64,000 nt of DNA from Nevskia sp. (GTDB taxonomy: Bacteria; Pseudomonadota; Gammaproteobacteria; Nevskiales; Nevskiaceae): positions 124,001-188,000 of the forward strand of contig NZ_JAKFUM010000011.1 of NCBI RefSeq assembly GCF_021732705.1. The letters run 5' to 3'. The position numbers and the translations under genes were made by a program. Under the pieces are notes generated by a model. It made no database searches. It saw only the letters and a program-made list of their open reading frames with translations, and was not told where the DNA came from. Below, piece by piece: positions 49,288 through 58,526 of the stretch. How positions within the stretch are numbered: position 1 is the stretch's first letter; each line of letters begins with the position of its first letter.

Positions 49288-49330
49288 CAGCGGTCAGCGC
49301 CGCGCGCGGCACACCCTCAGCCCGATCCGC

Positions 49331-50998
49331 TCAGGGCTTGGCCGCCGCCTTCTGGCCATCGACCCAGGTCGAGCGGATGCCCAGCGTCCGCAGCGTCGCT
49401 GGCGCGACCGTCAGCGGATCGGCTTCGAGCACCACGAAATCGGCCTTCATTCCCGGCTTCAGCATGCCGACGTCGGCATCGGCGAAGCCGGCGAACGCGG
49501 CGTCCGACGTGAAGCCGCGCAGCGCTTCCAGCGCGGACAGGCGCTGATCCGGATACCAGCCGGCCACCGGCTGGCCGGCCGCATCCTGCCGCGTCACCGC
49601 GGCATACAGGCCGAGCCGAGGATCGACCGATTCGACCGGGAAATCCGAACCCAGCGCCAGCCGCGCACCGCTGCCGAGCAGGCGCTGCCAGGCATACGCG
49701 CCCTTGATCCGCTCGGGCCCGACGCGGGTTTCCGCCCACGGCATGTCCGAGGTCGCGTGCGTCGGCTGCATCGACGCGATGACGCCGAGCGCAGCGAAGC
49801 GCGGGATGTCGCTCAGTGCGATCACCTGTGCGTGCTCGATGCGCCAGCGGCGATCCGGCCGTGCCGCCTTGGCATCGGCGGCGAACAGATATTCGTAGCG
49901 ATCGAGCACGATCTGGTTGCCGCGATCACCGATCGCATGCGCGGCCACCTGCACGTCGCAGTCGCGCGCCTTCTGGGCCGCGCGTTCGATCGCCTTCGGC
50001 TCGGTGACCAGCAGGCCGCGCTGCCCCGGCGCATCGCTGTAGTCGGCGAGCAGGGCCGCGCCGCGGCTGCCGAGCGCGCCGTCGGCATAGAGCTTTACGC
50101 CGCGCATCTGCAGGCGACCACCGGCGTGGCGATACAGCCCGTTCGCGCAGAGATCGGCCAGGGCATCGCGGTCGCCGTCGGCATAGGCCGTGATCCGCAG
50201 CGGCAGGCGGCCTTCATCGGCGAAGCGGCGATACAGCGCCAGATCGGCGCGCGATACGCCCATGTCGTGGATGCCGGTCAGGCCGACCGCGTGGGCGGCA
50301 GCCAGCGCGCGCGACAGCGCCTGTGCCCGGAGCGCTTCGCTCGGCGGCGGCACCACGGCATCGATCAGCGCCGTGGCACCGTCGACGAACACGCCGGCGG
50401 CGGCACCGTCGTCACCGCGTTCGATGCGACCGCCCTCCGGCTGCCAGTCGCCGCTGAAATCGCGCTTCGCGCGCTTCATCGCCGCCGTGTTGGCCCAGCC
50501 GGCGTGACCGTCGATCCGTTCGAGCCAGACCGGGCGCTTCGGGAACGCGCTGTCGAGATCGGCGGCGGTCGGGAATGTCGCGTCCGGCCAGTCGTTCTGG
50601 TCCCAGCCGCGGCCGATCAGCCAGGCATCGGCCGGCAGGGTCTTCTCGAACGTCTTGAGCCGCGCCAGCACATCGGCCTTGCTGGTGGTGCCGGTCAGGT
50701 CGGCCTGCAGCAGCGAAAAGCCGAGCCCCATGATGTGGCCATGGGCATCGATCAGCCCCGGGACGACCGTCGCCCCGCGCGCCGTGACGACGCGGGCCTT
50801 GCGGAAGCGGGCCTTCAGCGCGGCTGCCTCGCCGACGGCCAGCAGCACGCCGTCGCCGTTCCACGCCATCGCGGTCGCGGTTGGCTGCTCCGGGTTCATC
50901 GTGTGGATGCGCGGCGCAATCAGCAGCGTGTCGACGGCTGATGCCGTGACACTTCCGAAGGCGAAGACGGCGGCGACAACGGCAGCGAGCGTTTTCAT
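49331..50998 (-). CDS. exported amidohydrolase, YtcJ-like
   Basis: A 555-residue metal-dependent hydrolase of the amidohydrolase superfamily (Amidohydro_3). A signal peptide (LAAVVAAVFAFGSVTASA) suggests a periplasmic location. Metal and catalytic motifs are HGH in GLIDAHGHIMG (about residues 82-92), the Lys-containing GVKLYADGALGSRGAAL (about 288-304), His residues in VAAHAIGDRG and RIEHAQVI, and Asp in LALGSDFPVE (about 461-470). The substrate is unknown; relatives act on amides of various kinds. Its ATG lies 1 bp from the decayed dcd-like fragment on the same strand. Confidence 0.85.
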   Translation of the reverse strand: MKTLAAVVAAVFAFGSVTASAVDTLLIAPRIHTMNPEQPTATAMAWNGDGVLLAVGEAAALKARFRKARVVTARGATVVPGLIDAHGHIMGLGFSLLQADLTGTTSKADVLARLKTFEKTLPADAWLIGRGWDQNDWPDATFPTAADLDSAFPKRPVWLERIDGHAGWANTAAMKRAKRDFSGDWQPEGGRIERGDDGAAAGVFVDGATALIDAVVPPPSEALRAQALSRALAAAHAVGLTGIHDMGVSRADLALYRRFADEGRLPLRITAYADGDRDALADLCANGLYRHAGGRLQMRGVKLYADGALGSRGAALLADYSDAPGQRGLLVTEPKAIERAAQKARDCDVQVAAHAIGDRGNQIVLDRYEYLFAADAKAARPDRRWRIEHAQVIALSDIPRFAALGVIASMQPTHATSDMPWAETRVGPERIKGAYAWQRLLGSGARLALGSDFPVESVDPRLGLYAAVTRQDAAGQPVAGWYPDQRLSALEALRGFTSDAAFAGFADADVGMLKPGMKADFVVLEADPLTVAPATLRTLGIRSTWVDGQKAAAKP

Positions 50999-50999
50999 C

Positions 51000-51060
51000 T
51001 CAGGTCTTCGGCAAGGTCACACCACGCTGCCCCTGGTACTTCCCGCCACGATGGCGACCG
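51000..51060 (-). pseudogene. partial duplicate of the dcd 3' end
   Basis: On the minus strand this segment reads in frame [15 protein letters not shown] then stop, the same as the last 15 residues of dCTP deaminase encoded at 51158-51204. Upstream of that the match fades (GRHR versus YGDR), and no start is available. Nucleotide identity over about 60 bp is roughly four fifths by eye, with differences mainly at third codon positions. About 100 bp of unrelated sequence, including a perfect 9-bp hairpin (51079-51104), separates it from dcd. It is a remnant, not a gene. Confidence 0.75.
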
Positions 51061-51157
51061 GAGCCACCCGGCGAGGGACCCGCTGGATGCTGTGTTCCAG
51101 CGGGATCGACGGCAAGGCGACGGGCGCCAGCGATCGGGGCCAGCGTCTGTAGGCCCA

Positions 51158-51727
51158 TCATGTCTTCGGCAGCGTGACGCCACGCTGCCCCTGGTACTTG
51201 CCGCCCCGATCGCCGTACGACGTCTCGCAGACCTCGTCGCTTTCGAAGAACAGCATCTGCGCCACCCCTTCATTCGCGTAGATCTTCGCCGGCAGCGGCG
51301 TGGTGTTGCTGAATTCGAGCGTGACGTGGCCTTCCCATTCCGGTTCCAGCGGCGTCACGTTGACGATGATGCCGCAGCGCGCGTACGTGCTCTTGCCGAG
51401 GCAGACCACGAGCGTGCTGCGCGGAATGCGGAAGTATTCGACCGTGCGCGCCAGCGCGAACGAGTTCGGCGGGATGATGCAGACGTCGGACTTCAGGTCG
51501 ACGAAGCTGCGCTCGTCGAAGTTCTTCGGATCGACGATGGTCGAGTTGATGTTGGTGAAGATCTTGAATTCGTCGGCGCAGCGCACGTCGTAGCCATAGC
51601 TGGACGTGCCGTAGCTGACGATCTTGTGGCCGTCGCCGGCCACGCGCACCTGCCCCGGCTCGAACGGTTCGATCATGCCGGCGCCCTGCGCCATGCGCCG
51701 GATCCACTTGTCGCTCTTGATGCTCAT
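51158..51727 (-). CDS. dcd: dCTP deaminase
   Basis: A 189-residue enzyme that deaminates dCTP to dUTP for thymidylate synthesis. The start at 51727 ([13 protein letters not shown]) is the family N-terminus; a longer frame adds seven residues. Conserved motifs are [16 protein letters not shown] (about residues 39-54), [38 protein letters not shown] and the catalytic TLEFSNTT, ending [14 protein letters not shown]. Length matches the family (188-193). It belongs to a minus-strand run with apbC and a hypothetical gene. Confidence 0.95.
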   Translation of the reverse strand: MSIKSDKWIRRMAQGAGMIEPFEPGQVRVAGDGHKIVSYGTSSYGYDVRCADEFKIFTNINSTIVDPKNFDERSFVDLKSDVCIIPPNSFALARTVEYFRIPRSTLVVCLGKSTYARCGIIVNVTPLEPEWEGHVTLEFSNTTPLPAKIYANEGVAQMLFFESDEVCETSYGDRGGKYQGQRGVTLPKT

Positions 51728-51788
51728 TGCCTGCCTGCCCGATGCCAAACCAACTGGCGAGTGAGTACCGCTGAATGTCGTGTCGCGA

Positions 51789-52403
51789 TTATCGCCGCAG
51801 TTGTTGCAAGTCTTCGACCCAGATCAGTTCGCAGGCACCGGCGCCGGTATCGTCCCGGCGCAGCGAGCTGCGCATCGTGACGCCGCCCGGCGACTGCGCT
51901 TCGACCAGCTTGCCGCGCAGCGCGATCACCTGCCCGACCCGCACGCTGCCGATGGCCCGCCGCACTGCCGCGTTCGCCGGAATCAGATGCATGTTCGCGG
52001 CACTGGCGATCAGCTCGTCCTGCGGAATCGGGAACTGCGCCACCTGCCAGTAGAAGAAGCGCCCGCTCTGGCTGATGTCGATCCGCTTCAGCACCGCGCT
52101 GTCCGACATCCGTCCCCAGCCGAGTGCCAGATCGGTCGGCACCAGACTCGCCAGCCGGTCGAAACGATAGGTCTCGGTGCCCAGCACCCGCGCCTGCAGT
52201 TCGAAGCCGGCCAGCGGCGTCAGCCGGTAGCCGTCGAACTCGAACGGCTGCGCCTCGTCTGCGGCCAGTGTCGTCTGCCGTGGCGCGTCCGGCACGAGGA
52301 CGCCGGGCGGCGGCTCGACCGCGCGATGGGTCGAGGCATTCCAGCCACCCCACAGCGCCAGCGCCAGCACCAGCCAGACGCCGCGGATGGGGCGGTTCAG
52401 CAT
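51789..52403 (-). CDS. hypothetical protein with N-terminal membrane anchor
   Basis: A 204-residue protein with one N-terminal hydrophobic segment ([13 protein letters not shown], about residues 8-20), so it is probably anchored in the inner membrane with a periplasmic body. The body is beta-rich and includes [20 protein letters not shown] and the paired aromatic [18 protein letters not shown]. The ending has a nucleic-acid-binding OB-like look ([20 protein letters not shown]), but this is uncertain. I do not recognise the family. It starts 16 bp after apbC and precedes dcd by 61 bp, so it is probably co-expressed with both. Confidence 0.6.
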   Translation of the reverse strand: MLNRPIRGVWLVLALALWGGWNASTHRAVEPPPGVLVPDAPRQTTLAADEAQPFEFDGYRLTPLAGFELQARVLGTETYRFDRLASLVPTDLALGWGRMSDSAVLKRIDISQSGRFFYWQVAQFPIPQDELIASAANMHLIPANAAVRRAIGSVRVGQVIALRGKLVEAQSPGGVTMRSSLRRDDTGAGACELIWVEDLQQLRR

Positions 52404-52419
52404 CGGCCGTAGCGCCGGC

Positions 52420-53508
52420 TCAGTCGTCGCTGATCGTGACGGTCGGAAACGCCAGCTCGCCGCCGGCGCCGTACGCGAGCCGCGCCGCCATCAGACGGGC
52501 GATGCCGCGATAGCGCTGCGACAGCTCGGACTGCGGATCGGCGGCGACGGTCGGGTTGCCGCTGTCGGCCTGCAGGCGGATGCGAAGGTCCAGTGGCAGC
52601 GAGCCGAGCAGCTCGGTGCCGGCTTCGTTGGCCAGCTTGTCGCCGCCACCGGCACCGAAGATCGCTTCCTCGTGGCCGCAGTTGGTGCAGACGTGCGTCG
52701 CCATGTTCTCGATCACGCCGAGCACCGGAATGCCGACCTTGCGGAACATCTGCAGCCCTTTGCGGGCATCGAGCAGCGCGATGTCCTGCGGCGTGGTGAC
52801 AATGACGCTGGCCGACACCGGCACCCGCTGGCTCAACGACAGCTGGATGTCGCCGGTGCCCGGCGGCAGGTCGATGATCAGATAGTCGAGATCGTCCCAG
52901 ACCGTTTCGTTCAGCAGCTGCGTCAGCGCCTGCGTCACCATCGGCCCGCGCCAGATCGCCGGTTGGGCGTCGTCGGCCATGATGAAGCCGATCGACATCG
53001 CCTGAAGGCCGTGGGCAATGATCGGGTTCATCCGCTTGCCGTCCGGCGAGGTCGGACGCTGCTTCGAGCCCAGCATCAGCGGCTGGCTCGGGCCGTAGAT
53101 GTCGGCATCGAGTATGCCGACGCTCGCCCCTTCCGCCTGCAGCGCCAGCGCCAGATTGACCGCGACGGTGGACTTGCCGACGCCGCCCTTGCCCGAGGCC
53201 ACGGCGATGATGTTGGCAACGCCCGGCAGCGGGTTCAGACCTTTCTGGACCGCCTGCGGCAGCACCCGGCAACCGATCCGCACGGTCGCTTCGACATCAC
53301 AGCTCGCGCGCAGCAAGGTCTTGATATCGCTGACGATATCGATCGCGATGCCGGCAGCCGGGAAGCCCAGCTCGACCACGACGTGCGGCGTCGCGCCGGG
53401 TGTCAGATCGACGATGCAGCCGGCCGCGACCAGGCCTTGGCCGATCAGCGGATGGACGTACGCATCAAGCGCGGCAAGCAGGACTTCTCGGGTAGCGGAC
53501 GCAGGCAT
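52420..53508 (-). CDS. apbC: iron-sulfur cluster carrier ApbC (Mrp/NBP35 family)
   Basis: A 362-residue cytoplasmic P-loop ATPase that carries Fe-S clusters to target proteins. The N-terminal region (residues 1-90) is a short DUF59/MIP18-like domain. The deviant Walker A is ASGKGGVGKST (about 104-114). The Mrp signature region includes GILDADIYGPSQPLMLG and DYLIIDLPPGTGDIQLSLSQ (about 208-227). The cluster-binding CxxC is in HVCTNCGHEE (about 272-281). The start is taken at 53508; an ATG three codons upstream is possible. It diverges from sbcB with 72 bp between. Confidence 0.93.
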   Translation of the reverse strand: MPASATREVLLAALDAYVHPLIGQGLVAAGCIVDLTPGATPHVVVELGFPAAGIAIDIVSDIKTLLRASCDVEATVRIGCRVLPQAVQKGLNPLPGVANIIAVASGKGGVGKSTVAVNLALALQAEGASVGILDADIYGPSQPLMLGSKQRPTSPDGKRMNPIIAHGLQAMSIGFIMADDAQPAIWRGPMVTQALTQLLNETVWDDLDYLIIDLPPGTGDIQLSLSQRVPVSASVIVTTPQDIALLDARKGLQMFRKVGIPVLGVIENMATHVCTNCGHEEAIFGAGGGDKLANEAGTELLGSLPLDLRIRLQADSGNPTVAADPQSELSQRYRGIARLMAARLAYGAGGELAFPTVTISDD

Positions 53509-53580
53509 GGGCAGCATTGGGGATCGGGACCGGTCTTCCGCTATTGTCGCGCATTCCCTGCCCTGCCTCGTCACCTCGCC

Positions 53581-55026
53581 ATGAGCTTCAGCTTCGTCTG
53601 GCACGACTACGAAACCTTCGGCACCGATCCGGCGCGCGACCGGCCGTCGCAGTTCGCCGCGCGCCGCACCAACGAGGATCTGGAGCCGGTCGGCCAGCCG
53701 CTGACGATCTACTGCCAGCCGCCGATCGACGTGCTGCCGCATCCGGAAGCCTGCCTGCTCACCGGAATCACGCCGCAGCTGGCACGCGACGAAGGCCTGC
53801 CGGAATACGAGTTCGCGCGCCAGATCGACGATCTGTTCAGCGTGCCCGGCACCTGTGCCGCCGGCTACAACTCGATCCGCTTCGATGACGAGGTGACGCG
53901 GCATCTGCTGTATCGCAACTTCCACGAGGTCTATACCCGCGAATGGCGCGGCGGCAATTCGCGCTGGGATCTGATCGACGTCGTCCGCCTGTGGCATGCG
54001 CTGCGGCCGCAGGGCCTCGAATGGCCGGTCGGCGACAACGGCGCGACCACGTTCAAGCTCGAACGGCTGACCGAGGCGAATCAGCTCGTGCATGCCCGCG
54101 CGCACGACGCGCTGAGCGACGTCGATGCCACGATCGCGATCGCCAAACGCCTGAAAAGCGCGCAGCCGCGCCTGTTCGAGCACGCGCTGAAGCTGCGCGA
54201 CAAGAAGTTCGCCGCCACACTTCTGAACGTCACCGAGATGACGCCGGTGGTGCATGTCTCGTCGAAGATTCCGGCTGCGCGCGGTTGCCTGGCCGTGATC
54301 GCGCCGATCGTCCTGCATCCGACCAACAGCAACTGCGTGCTGACGTTCGATCTGAGCAGCGACATCGACGAGTTGCTGGAACTCGACGCCGACGATCTGC
54401 GCGACCGCGTGTTCGCCTCGAACGACGATCTCCCGGATGGCGTGACCCGGCTGCCGCTGAAAGGCGTGCACCTGAACAAGTCGCCGATGCTGTCGCCGAT
54501 CGCGACCCTGCGCGGGCCCGATGCCGAGCGCTGGAATGTCGATCTGGCGCTGTGTCTGGCCAACCAGGCGAAGCTGCTGGCCGCCGGCGATGCCCTGCGC
54601 GAGAAGGTGCGCGAGGTGTTCACGCAGGAGCCGCGCGACTGGGCCGATCCGGAACTGTCGCTGTACGGCGGCTTCCTGCCCGATGCCGACAAGCCGCGGC
54701 TGGCCAAGGTGCGCGCCGCAGGTCCTGATTCGATCGCACGACTGCACGGCACGTTCGAAGATCCGCGCTATGACGAACTGCTGTTCCGCTACCGCGCACG
54801 TCACTATCCGGACACGCTGGATGAGGATGAACGCGCCCGCTGGCAGGATTTCGTCGCCGGCAAGCTGCGCTACGACACCGGGCTGGCCAGCCTCACGCTG
54901 AACGCGTTCCGCGAACACGTGGCAATGCTGGCGGAACGCGAAGGCAACCCGGAGCGCCTGCGCATCCTCGCGCAGCTCGCCGTCTGGCCGGAGGAATCCG
55001 GGCTGGAGCGGCTGCTGCGCGGCTGA
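53581..55026 (+). CDS. sbcB: exodeoxyribonuclease I
   Basis: A 481-residue 3'-5' exonuclease for single-stranded DNA (E. coli ExoI: 475). The start at 53581 gives the family N-terminus MSFSFVWHDYETFGTDPARD with the first DEDDh residues; a long in-frame extension upstream is antisense to apbC and rejected. Other exonuclease motifs are NSIRFDDEVTRHLLYRNF (about residues 98-115) and RAHDALSDVDATIAIAKR (about 174-191). The ExoI-specific C-terminal half follows (LPLKGVHLNKSPMLSPIATL). It acts in recombination and mismatch repair. Confidence 0.95.
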   Translation: MSFSFVWHDYETFGTDPARDRPSQFAARRTNEDLEPVGQPLTIYCQPPIDVLPHPEACLLTGITPQLARDEGLPEYEFARQIDDLFSVPGTCAAGYNSIRFDDEVTRHLLYRNFHEVYTREWRGGNSRWDLIDVVRLWHALRPQGLEWPVGDNGATTFKLERLTEANQLVHARAHDALSDVDATIAIAKRLKSAQPRLFEHALKLRDKKFAATLLNVTEMTPVVHVSSKIPAARGCLAVIAPIVLHPTNSNCVLTFDLSSDIDELLELDADDLRDRVFASNDDLPDGVTRLPLKGVHLNKSPMLSPIATLRGPDAERWNVDLALCLANQAKLLAAGDALREKVREVFTQEPRDWADPELSLYGGFLPDADKPRLAKVRAAGPDSIARLHGTFEDPRYDELLFRYRARHYPDTLDEDERARWQDFVAGKLRYDTGLASLTLNAFREHVAMLAEREGNPERLRILAQLAVWPEESGLERLLRG

Positions 55027-55044
55027 CCGCGGGAAGTCCGATGG

Positions 55045-56733
55045 TCAGAGCTTCGCGACGAGCGTCCCCATCCGCTCGGTCAGCTTGACGTTTTCCCGAT
55101 AATCCACCGGCACGGCGATCAGCGCCGGGCCCGGTTGCCGGAACGCTTCGTCGAGTGCCGCCGGCAGTTCGCTCGCGGCGGTCAGGGTCTTGCCCCAGCA
55201 GCCGAAGGCTTGCGCCAGCAGTTCGAAATCCGGATTGCCGAAGCTCAGCGGCGAGTGCTTGCCGAACTCGTTCTGCTGTTTCCATTCGATCAGGCCATAG
55301 CTGCCATCGACCCAGATCATCACGACGATGTTCAGGCGGTAGCGGACGGCGGTTTCGAGATCCTGGACGTTCATCAGGAAGCCGGCGTCGCCGCAGATCG
55401 CGAGCACACGCTTGTCCGGTGCCGCGAACTGCGCGCCGATGGCACCCGGCAGCGCGAAGCCCATCGAGCAGAAGCCGTTCGAGATCAGCACGCTGTTTGG
55501 CGTTTCCGCCGGGTAATAGCGGCCGATCCACATCTTGTGCGCGCCGACATCGGACAGCAGGATGTCGTCGCCGCGCAGGAATTCGCGCACGTCCCACAGC
55601 ACTTTCTGCGGCTTCATCGGGAAGCTCGCGTCGTTGCGCTCACAGCCGTGATCGGCGGCGATCTGGTCGCGCAGCGGCTGCCACTCGGCAATGTCGTGCA
55701 GCGGCAGGCGGGCAGCAGGCTGCTGATCGAGCGCGTCGTTGATCTGCGCAAGGGTCGCCGCGATATCGCCGACCACATCGACCGCCACCGGATAGTCCTG
55801 ATCGACTTCCGCCGGCAGGAAATCGATGTGGATGATCTGCTTGTCGCGCGCCACGTTCCAGAAGCGCGGGCTGTACTCGACGAGGTCGTAGCCCACCACG
55901 AGCACGCAATCGGCAGCCGCCATCGCCTGATTGCCGTAATCCTTCGCCTGCAGGCCGATGGTGAACAGGTTATGCCGGTCCGAACGTGCCAGCGCGCCCT
56001 TGCCCATGAAGGTGTTGAACACCGGCAGCCCGGTCTTCTCGGCCAGCGACCGCAGTTGCAGCGCGGCGCGTTTCCGCAGCGCGCCATTGCCGGCGAGGAT
56101 CACCGGCTTCTTCGCCGCCAGCAGAATCGCCACCGCCTGCGCCACCGCCTGCGGATCGGGCGACGGCCGGCGGGTCTTGGTGACCGCCATCGGCTGCGCA
56201 TCGAGCCGCTGCTTGGCCACGTCTTCCGGCAGTTCGACCACGCAGACCCCGGGCTTCTCGGCCTCCGCCAGCTTGAACGCCTTGCGCAGGATTTCCGGGA
56301 TCGCGTCGGCATCGATGATCGACTGCGCCCACTTCGATACCGGCCGCATCATCGCGATGGCGTCCATGTTCTGGTGGCTTTCCTTGTGCAGGCGTCGCGT
56401 CGGCCCCTGCCCGATGATCGCGACCACCGGCGAGCGGTCGAGATTGGCGTCGGCCAGCCCGGTGACGAGGTTGGTGGCACCGGGGCCGAGCGTCGCCAGA
56501 CAGACGCCGGCGCGGCCGGTCAGCCGGCCATAGACATCGGCCATGAACGCCGCGGCCTGCTCGTGGCGGACGAGGATGAATCGGATCGGCGAGTCGAGCA
56601 ACGCGATCATCAGATCGGCGTTTTCCTCGCCCGGCAGGCCGAAGATGTACTCCACCCCTTCCGCTTCGAGGCAGCGGACGAACAGCTCCGCCGCCTTGAT
56701 GTCCTTGGGGTTTGCAGCATTCGTGTCGGCCAT
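55045..56733 (-). CDS. acetolactate synthase-like ThDP enzyme (large subunit)
   Basis: A 562-residue thiamine-diphosphate enzyme. It shows the catalytic Glu in RHEQAAAFMADVYGRLTG (about residues 57-74), GPGATNLVTGLADANLDRSP, and the ThDP motif GDAGFLMNVQDLETAVRYRL (GDG altered to GDA). The overall match is to catabolic AlsS-type acetolactate synthase rather than IlvB/IlvI: no regulatory small-subunit gene follows. It probably condenses two pyruvates to acetolactate, but other 2-oxo acid reactions cannot be excluded. The next gene on the strand, 250 bp upstream, is an aldehyde dehydrogenase, separated by a palindromic repeat. Confidence 0.85.
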   Translation of the reverse strand: MADTNAANPKDIKAAELFVRCLEAEGVEYIFGLPGEENADLMIALLDSPIRFILVRHEQAAAFMADVYGRLTGRAGVCLATLGPGATNLVTGLADANLDRSPVVAIIGQGPTRRLHKESHQNMDAIAMMRPVSKWAQSIIDADAIPEILRKAFKLAEAEKPGVCVVELPEDVAKQRLDAQPMAVTKTRRPSPDPQAVAQAVAILLAAKKPVILAGNGALRKRAALQLRSLAEKTGLPVFNTFMGKGALARSDRHNLFTIGLQAKDYGNQAMAAADCVLVVGYDLVEYSPRFWNVARDKQIIHIDFLPAEVDQDYPVAVDVVGDIAATLAQINDALDQQPAARLPLHDIAEWQPLRDQIAADHGCERNDASFPMKPQKVLWDVREFLRGDDILLSDVGAHKMWIGRYYPAETPNSVLISNGFCSMGFALPGAIGAQFAAPDKRVLAICGDAGFLMNVQDLETAVRYRLNIVVMIWVDGSYGLIEWKQQNEFGKHSPLSFGNPDFELLAQAFGCWGKTLTAASELPAALDEAFRQPGPALIAVPVDYRENVKLTERMGTLVAKL

Positions 56734-56832
56734 GTCCCTGCCTGTGCTGCGTGAGGGCCGATGTCAGCGCCGTGATGTGAGTGAAGGCTGCCTGCTGCGC
56801 GCCGTTGAAGCGCTTGCCGGTTTCAATCGACT

Positions 56833-56925
56833 GTCATTCCCGCGGAGGCGGGAATCCAGCTTCTTGTTTGCTTGTCGCGATTTCCCAGACCGCTGCCGAT
56901 GGATTCCCGCCTTCGCGGTAATGAC
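56833..56925. repeat. interspersed palindromic repeat (REP/MITE-like)
   Basis: Two 26-bp arms in inverted orientation, GTCATTCCCGCGGAGGCGGG with AATCCA (56833-56858) and its near-complement ending ATGAC (56900-56925), match at 24 of 26 positions and enclose about 41 bp. The arms are the widespread proteobacterial type that begins GTCATTCCCGCG and contains GGCGGGAATCCA. It lies between the aldehyde dehydrogenase and acetolactate synthase genes and could fold in the transcript. Confidence 0.8.
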
Positions 56926-56983
56926 GGATGTGAATGAGGTGCGGATTCCGCGACTCAGGCACCGGCCGCGGCCGCGCAGCCGC

Positions 56984-58429
56984 TCAGCCGATCTCCCCCG
57001 AGCGCAGCACCATCATCTTCCGAATCTGCAGATCGTGGATCGTGTGCGGAATGCCGCCGACGTTGTAGCCGGACTGCTTCAGACCCGCGAACGGCATCCA
57101 GTCGACCCGGAACGCGGTGTGATCGTTGACCATGACAGCCGACGCATCGAGCCGTCGATAGGCGCGCAGTGCGGTGTCGAGATTCTTCGTGAACACCGCC
57201 GCCTGAAACGCGAACGGCAGGCTGTTCGCGCGGTTGATCGCCTCGTCGACGTGGTCGAACGTGTAGACGCAGACCACCGGGCCGAACACCTCGTGGGTGG
57301 AAACCTTGGCATCGGCCGGCGGATCGACCAGCAGGGTCGATTCGACCATCGTCGTGCCGATTGCCTTGCCGCCGCAGACCCGCCTCGCACCCGCCGCCAC
57401 CGCTTCGTCGATCCACTGCACGACGCGTGTGGCTTCCGCTGGCGAGATCATCGGGCCGATCTCGGTCGCCGGCAGCGTCGGGTCGCCGATCACCATCTTC
57501 TGCGCCGCCGCCGCGAGCCGCGCGACGAAGTCATCGACGATCGCGCGCGCCACGAACACGCGCTGCACCGACACGCAGACCTGACCGGCATGGTAGTAAC
57601 CGCCCTTCGCGATCAGCGGCACCGCGGTATCGAGATCGGCATCGGCCGCGACGATCACCGGCGCCACGCCGCCGTGTTCCAGCGCGCAGCGCGCGCCGGG
57701 CGCGAGCTGGCTCTTGAGCTTCCAGCCGACCGCCGCGCTGCCGATGAAGCTGAGGAACGCGACTCGCGGATCGGTCGCCAAGGTCGTGGCCAATGCGTTG
57801 CTGTCCGGCACCAGCGCCTGACACCAGGATGCCGGCAGGCCGGCTTCGCGCAGGATCGCGACAAAGCGGAAACACGACAGTGGGGTCGACCGCGCCGGCT
57901 TGACGATCACCGGGCAGCCGGCCGCGATCGCCGGACCGACCTGATGCGCGATCAGGTTCAGCGGATGGTTGAAGGCGCTGATCGCGACGACCACGCCGAT
58001 CGGCTCGACCTGCGTGAACGCGATGCGCCCGGCGGACGAGGCGCTGGTGCGCATCGGGATCACGTCGCCCTGATCGACGCGCATGGTCTCGACGCAGATC
58101 TTCAGGCTGTCGATCGCCCGTGCGACCTCGACCCGGGAATCGATCAGCGGCTTGCCGCCTTCGCGCGCCGCTTCCACCGCCAGTTCCTCGGCGCGGGATT
58201 TCATGATCGCGCCCGCACGATCGAGGATCGCCAGACGCTCGGCCAGCGGAATCCAGGCGTCGCGATGCTTGTACAGCGTGCTGGCGACAATCAGCGCCTG
58301 CTGCACGCAGGTGGCGTCCGCCGTCTGCACGGTGGCGATCGGGGCACGATCGAACGGCGCCTCGACGGTATACGCCGCCGAGGAACTGACCGCGCCCGGA
58401 ATCATCAGGCCGAAATGGGGAAGCGACAT
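56984..58429 (-). CDS. NAD(P)-dependent aldehyde dehydrogenase
   Basis: A 481-residue aldehyde dehydrogenase. The start at 58429 (MSLPHFGLMIPG) is preferred to an ATG 13 codons earlier. Signature motifs are FNHPLNLIAHQVGPAIAAGC (about residues 150-169) with VIVKPARSTP, the Glu motif ALEHGGVAPVIV (usual form LELGG), the catalytic Cys in HAGQVCVSVQRVFVA (about 281-295) and EVFGPVVCVYTF near 375. The substrate is unknown; the pattern is nearest to lactaldehyde, succinate-semialdehyde or GapN-like members. The next gene on the strand is the acetolactate synthase-like gene. Confidence 0.88.
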   Translation of the reverse strand: MSLPHFGLMIPGAVSSSAAYTVEAPFDRAPIATVQTADATCVQQALIVASTLYKHRDAWIPLAERLAILDRAGAIMKSRAEELAVEAAREGGKPLIDSRVEVARAIDSLKICVETMRVDQGDVIPMRTSASSAGRIAFTQVEPIGVVVAISAFNHPLNLIAHQVGPAIAAGCPVIVKPARSTPLSCFRFVAILREAGLPASWCQALVPDSNALATTLATDPRVAFLSFIGSAAVGWKLKSQLAPGARCALEHGGVAPVIVAADADLDTAVPLIAKGGYYHAGQVCVSVQRVFVARAIVDDFVARLAAAAQKMVIGDPTLPATEIGPMISPAEATRVVQWIDEAVAAGARRVCGGKAIGTTMVESTLLVDPPADAKVSTHEVFGPVVCVYTFDHVDEAINRANSLPFAFQAAVFTKNLDTALRAYRRLDASAVMVNDHTAFRVDWMPFAGLKQSGYNVGGIPHTIHDLQIRKMMVLRSGEIG

Positions 58430-58475
58430 GGCAGGCTCCGGTTTCAGGAGCCGGCAGTGTATTCGCAAGGCTCAC

Positions 58476-58502
58476 GAAAAAGGCCCGCACGCGGCGGGCC
58501 TT
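58476..58502 (-). terminator. terminator after aqpZ
   Basis: On the minus strand AAGGCCCGC pairs with GCGGGCCTT around a CGCGT loop and is followed by TTTTTC. It lies 24 bp beyond the aqpZ stop and 47 bp before the aldehyde dehydrogenase start. Confidence 0.85.
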
Positions 58503-58526
58503 CGTCGTCAGCATCGCATCAGGTCG

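Noticed and set aside
52387-53580. In-frame upstream extension of sbcB
   Set aside because: Antisense to apbC; ExoI starts at MSFSFVWHDYETFG at 53581.
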